Positions 1 through 9,300 of a stretch of 50,235 bases of DNA are shown here, one piece after another. The notes below the pieces were generated by a model that ran no database searches, was not told the origin of the DNA, and saw nothing but the letters and a program-made list of their open reading frames with translations. This stretch comes from Erythrobacter sanguineus. GTDB lineage: Bacteria > Pseudomonadota > Alphaproteobacteria > Sphingomonadales > Sphingomonadaceae. The stretch's first letter is position 1, and each line of letters starts with the position of its first letter. The stretch spans positions 1-50,235 of the forward strand of contig CAMCUB010000027.1 in assembly GCA_945878845.1 (NCBI GenBank), written 5' to 3'. The position numbers and the translations under genes were made by a program.

Positions 1-374
1 GTGGCCCGCATCACCGGTGATTCGGCCAATTCATCATTTCCATCGCTAGTTAATCGCTCCGATGCGCCGATTAACCGCAATCCCATCGCTAAAGCCCATG
101 GAAAATTTGTTCGATATGAAAGGATCAACATATTCATATTTTACATACAGGTTTATAGTTAAGAATTTTCGGGGCTATAGTAAATAATTCGCTAAAATTT
201 TGAATCGGAACGATATTATTGGTTAATTATTTAGACACGGTGTTGTTTGCAGAACATTATCGTGAATAGGCCTCCCCATCGAACGCTCACTTCAGAGTTT
301 TTCGCGTGCTGAGCAAATCCTGCAGTCTGTCGATCGCAGGAAACCGCTTAATGGCAACATGGGGAGTAAAGACA
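1..374. other. AT-rich non-coding leader of the giant peroxidase gene, with an inverted repeat
   Basis: I see no convincing gene here. Positions 60-250 are much more AT-rich than the rest of the window. An 8-bp inverted repeat, GTTAATCG at 49-56 and CGATTAAC at 68-75, is separated by 11 bases. CCATCGCTA occurs at 40-48 and again at 83-91. A 12-bp perfect palindrome, ATCACCGGTGAT, lies at 10-21. These could be regulator sites for the large gene downstream. No promoter could be fixed with confidence; TTGAAT-17-TTAATT near 200-230 is only a weak match. Confidence 0.4.
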
Positions 375-3300
375 GTGCTCAAATTGAACATCAATGATCT
401 CGTTCACATTCTGAAGCAGATCAAAATCGCTGAAAACCACTCCGCCACTGGTCAGCTTGTCGACCATCTCGGCAATCCTCTTAACGCGCTGACGCCATAC
501 GGCCTGCGGACTGTGAACGGCGAGTATAACAACCTCGTCACTCCGACGGACGGTTCGGCCGACCAGTTGATGCCGCGCCAGACCACGCCCACCTGGATGA
601 CGGCAGACGCTAATCCGCGCACGGGCCAGCAGACCAGCTATGAACAGCTTGCGGGCTCGGTCTACGATGCCGATCCGCGCATCATCTCCAATCTCATTGC
701 TGATCAGTCACTGAAGAACCAGGTCGCTGTCATGACTGCTCTGACGGCAGTCGGTGTTACCAGCGGCCCGCTTTACGACAGCGCGATGGCTGCCGCCGAC
801 ACGGCCCGCACCGCCATCATTGCGGCCGAGAAGGCCGAACAGAACCTCCAAGTAGCCCAAACGGCATTCGTTGCTGCCGGCTCCCTTGCAGCGAGCGCAG
901 AAGCTGCGACAGTTGAAGAAGCCAGCGGCCTGCTCACCGGTGCGATCGAATCGCGCGAGGCTGCCGTGGCCGAAGCGGCCGCGCAGCTTTCGCTCGCCGG
1001 CATCGAAATGCAGAGCGGCAACCTGCTCATTCCCAACATGATGACCGATCTTGGTAGCACGGCGCCGCTCAACGGCTTCATGACTATTTTCGGCCAGTTC
1101 TTTGACCATGGTCTGACGAGCATCCAAAAGGGCGGCAGCGGCACGGTTTATATTCCGCTGCAGCCGGATGATCCGCTTTATGTACCGGGCAGCCCGACCA
1201 ACTTCATGGTCCTGACCCGCGCAACCAACCTGCCCGGCGCAGACGGCGTCCTTGGCACGGCTGATGATGTGCGCGAAGCCACCAATAGCACCAGTCCATG
1301 GATTGACCTCAGCCAGAATTATGCGTCGCACGCCTCGCATCAGGTGTTCCTGCGCGAATACAAGCTGGTCGATGGCAAGCCCGTCGCGACCGGCTGGCTC
1401 CTTGAAGGCCCCAATGGCGGGCCGCCCACGTGGGCTGACATCAAGCTGCAAGCCCGCGAAATGCTCGGCATCGAGCTCAGCGACATGGACGTTCACCGCA
1501 TCCCGCTGCTCGCCACCGACTACTACGGCAACTTCATCCCCGGCGCCAACGGCTTTGCCCAGCTGGTGACCGGCCCGGACACGCTGGTCGAAGGAAATCC
1601 GGCTGCTCCGGTCCAGGCCAGCTTGGCGCTCGAGACGGGTCACATCTTCCTCGCCGACATCGCACACAATGCCGATCCCAAGGCCGGGCAGACGGCTGAT
1701 GCCGACACGGAAATCGGCAATGCCATCCCGCTCGACGCGCGCGGCGACCGTGCGACCTATGACAATGAGCTGCTCGACAAGCACTATGTGGTTGGCGACG
1801 GCCGCGGCAACGAGAACATCGCCCTGACCTCGATCCACCATGTGTTCCATTCCGAACACAACGGTCGTGTCGACCAGATCAAGGCCGAACTTATCGCTAA
1901 CGGCGATGTCGCCCTGCTCAACGAATGGCTCGACGTCGAGATCACCGAGATCCCGGCCGACACCGCCACGCTGAACTGGAACGGCGAGCGTCTGTTCCAC
2001 GCGGCGCGCTTCACGACCGAACAGGTCTATCAGCACCTCGTCTTCGAAGAATTCGTCCGACTGATCAGCCCCAACATCGATCCGTTCGTGTTCTCGAACA
2101 CGGTCGACATCGATCCGGCCATCACCGCCGAATTCGCGCATGCTGTTTACCGCTTCGGCCACTCGCAGCTCAACGAAACCGTTCCGATGATCAGCGCAGA
2201 CGGCCAGACCCAGACCGACATGGGCCTGATCGAAGCCTTCCTCAACCCGGTGGGCTACGAAAACGCCGGAGCGGATTCCGACGCAGCAGCCGGTGCGATC
2301 ATCCGCGGCATGACCCGTCAGGTGGGCAACGAGATCGACGAATTCGTCACCGATGCGCTGCGCAACAACCTCGTCGGCCTGCCGCTCGATCTTGCTGCGC
2401 TCAACATTGCACGTGGCCGTGACGCCGGCGTGCCCTCGCTCAACGCGATCCGTGCCGAGTTCTTCGCCCAGACGGGTGACTCGCAGCTTGAGCCCTATGC
2501 CAACTGGTTCGACTTCGCTCTGGCGATCAAGACCCCGGCATCGGTGATCAATTTCATCGCCGCCTACGGCCAGCATGAAACGATCCTCAACGCCGTCACG
2601 GTCGAGGAAAAGCGCGACGCTGCCATCACTCTCGTGATGGGCGGAGCGGGTGCGCCTGCCGACCGGCTCGACTTCCTCAACGGTACGGGCAACTGGGCCG
2701 GACAGGAAACCGGCCTCAACCTGGTCGACTTCTGGATCGGCGGCCTTGCCGAAAAGAAGATGGCCTTTGGCGGCCTGCTCGGTTCGACCTTCACCTTCGT
2801 CTTCGAAGTGCAGATGGAAAATCTGCAGAACGGCGACCGCTTCTACTACCTCAGCCGCTCGCAGGGCATGAACCTGCTGAACCAGCTCGAGGCCGACTCC
2901 TGGGCCGAACTGGCGATCCGCAACACAGATCTGGGCGCAGCCGATGCCACGCACCTGCCCAGCTCGCTGTTCCTGACCCCGGCCTACATCCTCGAGCTGA
3001 ATCAGGGTCTGCAGAGCATGGCCGATCCAGTCCATGACAACATGATCCTCCAGGCGATCAGCCCGATGGTCATCCGCAAGGATACCGATGGCGACGGTGC
3101 GAACGATTACCTGCGCTATACCGGCGTGGACCATGTCGTACTCGGCGGCACCGAAGTCAGCGACACGCTGATCGGCGGCGAAGGCGACGACACCCTTTGG
3201 GGTGACGGCGGCGACGACCGGCTCGAAGGCGGTCAGGGCGTCGACCACATCTTCGGCGGTTCGGGTGACGATATCATCACCGACAGCGGCACCCCGGTGG

Positions 3301-6300
3301 GCGCAGCCGACGTGATCCACGGAGATGCCGGCAACGACGTCATCAGCGCGGGCGAAGGTCTCGACCTGCTGTTCGGCGGATCCGGCCAGGACTTCATCCT
3401 GGGTGGCCGTGACAGCAAGACCGTGACCGCAGGCGAAGGCAACGACTTCGTCATCGGCGGCGACGGCCCGAGCATTGTCATGGGCAACGAAGGCGACGAC
3501 TGGCTCGAGGGCGGTGACGGCTTCGACGGCCTCGCGGGCGAAAACTCGGAACTGTTCTTCAACAGCCCGATCATCGGCCATGACGTGTTGAACGGTCGCG
3601 GCAACGACACCGACTATGACGGTGAATCGGGCGACGACATCATGTTCCAGGGCGTCGGGATCCAACGCAACAACGGCATGGCCGGGTTCGACTGGGCGAT
3701 CAACAAGGGCAATCCTGTTGCCGCTGACTCGCACATGGGCATTCCTGTGTTCGCCACCCAGCCGCAGTTCACCCTGCGTGACCGCTACGACCTCGTCGAA
3801 GGCCTGTCCGGGTGGAAGTTTGACGACATACTGACCGGGCGTGACAAGCAGTTCGGCGCAGCTCTTGCTCTGGGTGCTGCTGGCGCGGTCCCCGACCCGA
3901 CCGCACCATTCCTGTCGCTTTCGAGCGCCCTCACCGAGGAATCGGTTGCGCGCATCGATGGCTTCAGCGCGCTGGTGAACCATCTTGACACCGAGACCCT
4001 GAATACGACGAGCGGCGAAACCATCACCGTGCTGGTCCGCGATGCCGCCGACCTCGTGTTCGATGCCAACGGCGTTGCAAGCGACATCAATGATGGCGCG
4101 CATGACATCATCCTTGGTGGTGGCGGCAACGACATCATCCATGGCGATGGCGGCAACGACATCATCGATGGCGACCGCTGGCTCAACGTCCGCATCAGCA
4201 TCAACGATGAAAACGGCAACCCGATGGCTTCTGCCGAGGACATGACGAGCCAGGTCGTTGATCTGGAGGGCAACGTGCTGTTCGGCGGCAAGACGCTCGA
4301 CCAGCTGATGATGACCCGCACGCTTAACCCCGGCCAGCTGTCGATCGTCCGCGAGATCCTCGACGGCAACCAGACCGGTGATCAGGATGCGGCATTCTAT
4401 CGCGACGTCGTCACCAACTACAGCTTTGTCCGCAACGAAGATGGCTCGGTCACGGTGACGCACAATGCGGTACTGGATGGCGGTGAAACCGACGGCAGCG
4501 ACCGCCTGTTCAATATCGAAAATCTGATCTTCTCCGACGGACTGGGCGGCTCGGTTGTCTATGACATCAACGCCTTGATACCGGCCCCTGCGACGGGTGT
4601 CCCGGTGCTCAGCATGACCACCCCGATGGAAGGCTCGCTGCTGACCGTCGACACCACAGGCATCGCCGATGTGAATGGCCTCGGGGCGTTCAGCTACCAG
4701 TGGCAATCTTCGGCAGACGGCGGCATCACTTGGACGGATCTTGCCGGGGCGACCGCTGCGGACTTCACTCCGACGCAATCGCAGGTCGGACTGATGCTGC
4801 GCTCTGTGGTGTCCTTTGTCGATGGGCTCGGCATCACGGAAACAGTGACTTCGGCAGCGACTGCGATCGTCGCCGACTTGCCGGAACCTGCAACCGGTAC
4901 GCCGGTAATCAGCGACCTCACGCCGCTGATGGCGCAGGTTCTCACCGTCGATACCACCAGCATCGCCGATCCCAACGGCGTCGGCCCCCTGTCGTATCAG
5001 TGGCAGACCTCGACCGACAATGGCGTGACCTGGAACGATGTCGCCGGAGCCACCGCTGCAAGCTTCACCGCCACCGAAGCCGAAGTGGGCAGCATCATGC
5101 GGGTTGCCGTCAGCTTCACCGATGTGACCACCGGTACCTTGGAGCAGCTGTACTCGCAGCCGACCGAAGTTGTCGTTCTTGGCCCGATCGCTGCTACCGG
5201 TGCGCCGACGATCAGCGATACGACCCCGATGGAAGGCCAAGCGCTGACCGTCGACCTGTCCGCCATCGTTGATCCCAACGGTGTCATCAACCCGGCCTAC
5301 CAGTGGCAGTCCTCGACTGACGGTGGTGCGACCTGGGCCGATGTCGCCGGGGCCACGGGCACCAGCTTCACCCCGACGCAAGCGGAAGTAGCCGCTTCGC
5401 TCCGGGTGCGAGTGACCTGGACCGACGGAGCCGACACGATCGAGCAGCTTGTCTCGGTTGCCACGGCAGCTGTTGCCGACCTCCCCGAGGCGGCCACCGG
5501 CGCGGCGATCATCAGCGACACCACGCCCTTCTCGGGCCAGACGCTGACGATCGACACCACCACGATTGCCGACCCCAACGGTGTCGGTCCGCTGTCCCAC
5601 CAGTGGCAGGTTTCGACCGACAATGGCGCAACCTGGACCGATATCGCCGGCGCAACGGGTACGAGCTATACCACGACACGGGCAGAGATCGGTGCGTTGC
5701 TGAAGGTTGTCACAACCTTCACCGACATTACCACGGGTACGGTGGAAACCCTGACTTCGGCTGCGACCGCAGCCATCGTCGAAGGGCCTGTCGCTGCCAC
5801 GGGTGCGCCGGTGATCAGTGACCTGACGCCGACGGAGACGCAGGCTCTTACCCTCAACGTCAGCAGCATCGCCGACATCAACGGGGTGGGACCGCTGTCC
5901 TACCAGTGGCAGTCTTCGACAGACAACGGCGCCACGTGGACCAACATCGCCGGTGCGACCGGGGCGAGCTTCACCCCCGCGCAGGCACAGGTTGGTTCCA
6001 TCCTGCGGGTCTCGGCCAGCTTCACCGATGGTATCGGTACGGTTGAAACTCTGACTTCGTCGGTGACCGGCGTGGTGGGTGATAGCTTCACCGGCATTCC
6101 CTTGCTGCTCCGCACGTTCACCGGCACCGCGGGTAACGACATCGCCAACGGGGCGGATGCAGGCAACCTGCTCGGTGGTTCGGACACGATGGATGGTCTT
6201 GCGGGCAACGATCTGCTGAACGGTCGCAACGGCAACGATGTGATCACGGGCGGTGCCGGTAACGACACCATCAATGGCGGCACGGGTACCGACACGGCTG

Positions 6301-9300
6301 TCTATGCCGGGGCGAGCAGCAACTTCACGTTGAGCTCGAACGGCACGACCATCACGGTGACCGACAACACGGCTGCCGAAGGCGTCGACACTGTTGCGAC
6401 GGTTGAAGCCCTGCGTTTCAACGGCGTGAACCACAGTGTGGTGACGGGTACGACCCTTGCCAACACGATCAACGGGGCCGGGGGCAGCGAAGCCATCTTC
6501 GCCCTGGCTGGGAACGACACCATCAACGCCGGAGGCGGCAACGATCTCATCTTCGCCAATGGCGGTACGGACTCGATCACCCAGGCAAGTGCCACGGGCG
6601 GCCGTGACTTCGTGGACGGCGGTGCGGATGAAGACACCTTCACCATCACCACCGACACCACGACTGCCGAGACCTTCGTCATCTACACCCGCGCTGCAGC
6701 GATCGAGGCCATCCCCGGCCTGACGCTGAACGCCAACACCGAAATCGTCATCACCCGCAATGGCACGGTGATGAGCGAACTCGACAACATCGAAGAAATC
6801 GTCGTCAGCACCCTGCGTGTGACGTCTCCGGGCGGCGCCAATGGCGGCACCGTGTCGGGCGACAGCATCTCGGTGGTCGGCGACTTCAACCAGACCAGCC
6901 TCAACTTCAACACGATCACCATCGACGGCAACACTGGCAACGACACGGTGGACATTTCGGCGCTCGAATCCGCGCACCGCATCGTCTTCACCTCGAACGG
7001 CGGCCAGGACACCATCGTTGGTAATCTGAGACCTCAGGATATCGTCAACATGGATCCGAATGCAGAAACGCCTTCGCATCTCACGACGGCCCTGCCGACC
7101 GCAGAAGCAGCGGCGGCATCGGAAGCTCCGGCTCCCGTAGTCGCCACCGAAACCGCGACCCCGGTCGCAATGGAAGCTCCGGCTCCCGCAGTTGTCATGG
7201 AAACCCCGGCTCCGGTCGCGATGGAAGCTCCGGCTCCTGTCATGGAAGTGTCTCCGGTCGCAGAAGTGGCTCCGATCATGGATCAGGTCTTCCAGGGCGG
7301 CAGCGCCTCGGACATTATGGTCGCTGGATTGGGCGACGACCGTCTCTCGGGTGGATCGAATGACGATTACCTGTTCGGCATGGAAGGCGACGACTTCCTC
7401 TCGGGCGGTTCGAGCAACGACGGTCTCGACGGTGGTGAAGGCGACGACACCCTGTCGGGTGGTTCGGGCAACGACTACCTCGACGGCGGTGCCGGAGATG
7501 ATGAACTGACGGGTGGAACCGGAAACGACACCTTTGCCTTTGGCAATGGCGACACCGTGACCGACTTTGCCGCTGACCAGGACATGATCGACCTCAGTGC
7601 CATGGGTGTGACCGCAGCCAACTTTGCTGAAATGGTCTCGATTTCGGCAGTCCGCGGCGGTGCCCGCATCACCATCGGTGCGGAATCGATGCTGATTGCC
7701 AACACCAGCCCGGCCGCCCTGACCGCAGCCCAGTTTACTCTGGCCGCTGAAGCCAGTGCTCCGGTGGTTGATGCTCCTGTGGCCCCGGTTGAAGAAACCT
7801 CGGCTCCGGTGGTCGAAACCCCTGCCGCTCCGGTCGAAGAGACCCCGGCTCCGGTGGTCGAAACCCCTGCGGCTCCGGTCGAAGAGACCCCGGCTCCGGT
7901 GGTCGAAACCCCTGCGGCTCCGGTCGATGAGACCCCGGCTCCGGTGGTTGAAGAACCGTCGGCACCTGTCGCCGAACAGCCCGCTACTCCGGCTGTGGTG
8001 ACGCCGGTCACCCCGACCGCTCCGGTCGTCGATGACCGCAACAACCCCGTCGAGAACGACGACGTTGCTGTAGTCGCTTCGCAATTCATCCTGACCCAAT
8101 CGGATCTGGATGGCCTGAAGGCTCTGGTGAACGGCCAGCGCTATCAGGAAAGAACCACCGGCGTGCGTACGCTGGAAGGCGATGGCAACAACATCGCCAA
8201 CCCGGAATATGGCGCGGGCGGCACTCCGTTCACTCGCCTGACCGAGGCGCGCTATGGGGAAGCCATCACCACGGTGAACCCCGAAACCGGCGAAACCGTG
8301 GTCGTCAACCGTGCCGTCAACCCGATCTTCGATGGGCTGGATGCGCGTACGATCAGCAACATCGTCGGCGCACAGGAAGCCAACCTGTCGCCGCAGTCCA
8401 ACAACATGAACATCTTCTTCTCGGCCTTCGGCCAGTATGTTGACCATGGTCTGGACTTCCTCGCCAAGGGCGGTAGCGGCACCATCCAGATCGGCGGCCC
8501 GGGTTCGGGCCGTGCTCCTGGCACGGACAACCCTGCTGACCTTACCCGTGGTTCGGTCGTTGGCTTCGATGCCGACGGTAACCCGCTCCACATGAACATG
8601 ACGTCGAACTTTGTTGACCAGAACCAGGCCTATGGCACTGGCACTCTGGTTGGCACATTCCTCCGGGCCAGCGACGGTCAGGGTGGTTCGGCAGCGACGC
8701 TGTTCTTTGGTGATCCTGACCCCAGCAACCCTGCGTTCGAACTTCTGCCGACCCTGCGTCAGCTGATTGCCGAACATTGGGCCAATGACACGCTGTTCGT
8801 TGATGGTGACTTCCAGACCAGCTTCCAGACTTACTATTCTGGCCTGGTTGCCGAAGACGGCACGATTGACGCAGCAATGGTCAAGGCAATGGCATCCGAC
8901 TTCATGGGCAGCGGTCAGCCGCTGCTGCTGGATACCAACCCCTTCATCAACCTGCTTGACCATGTGATTGCTGGCGACGGCCGTGTGAACGAGAATGTCA
9001 CCTTGACCTCGATCCACACTATCTGGGCTCGCAACCACAACTTCCACGTCGAAAACCTTCAGGCCGCCGGTTTTGAAGGGAGCGCCGAAGAACTCTACCA
9101 GGCCGCCAAGATCATCAACGAATCCGAATATGCCCGCGTGGTGTGGACGGACTTCACCGATGCCCTGCTTGGCGGAATGAAGGGCTACGGCAGCCACGGC
9201 TGGGGCGGCTACGCTCCGGACGTGAACCCGGGGATCTCGCAAGAGTTCGCGGCAGCCGGCTACCGCTTCGGTCACTCGCTGATCCAACAGACCGTTCGCG

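Noticed and set aside
7786..7962. Regular repeats considered as a CRISPR array
   Set aside because: The units are contiguous, coding and in frame, with no unique spacers; they encode a Pro/Ala linker.
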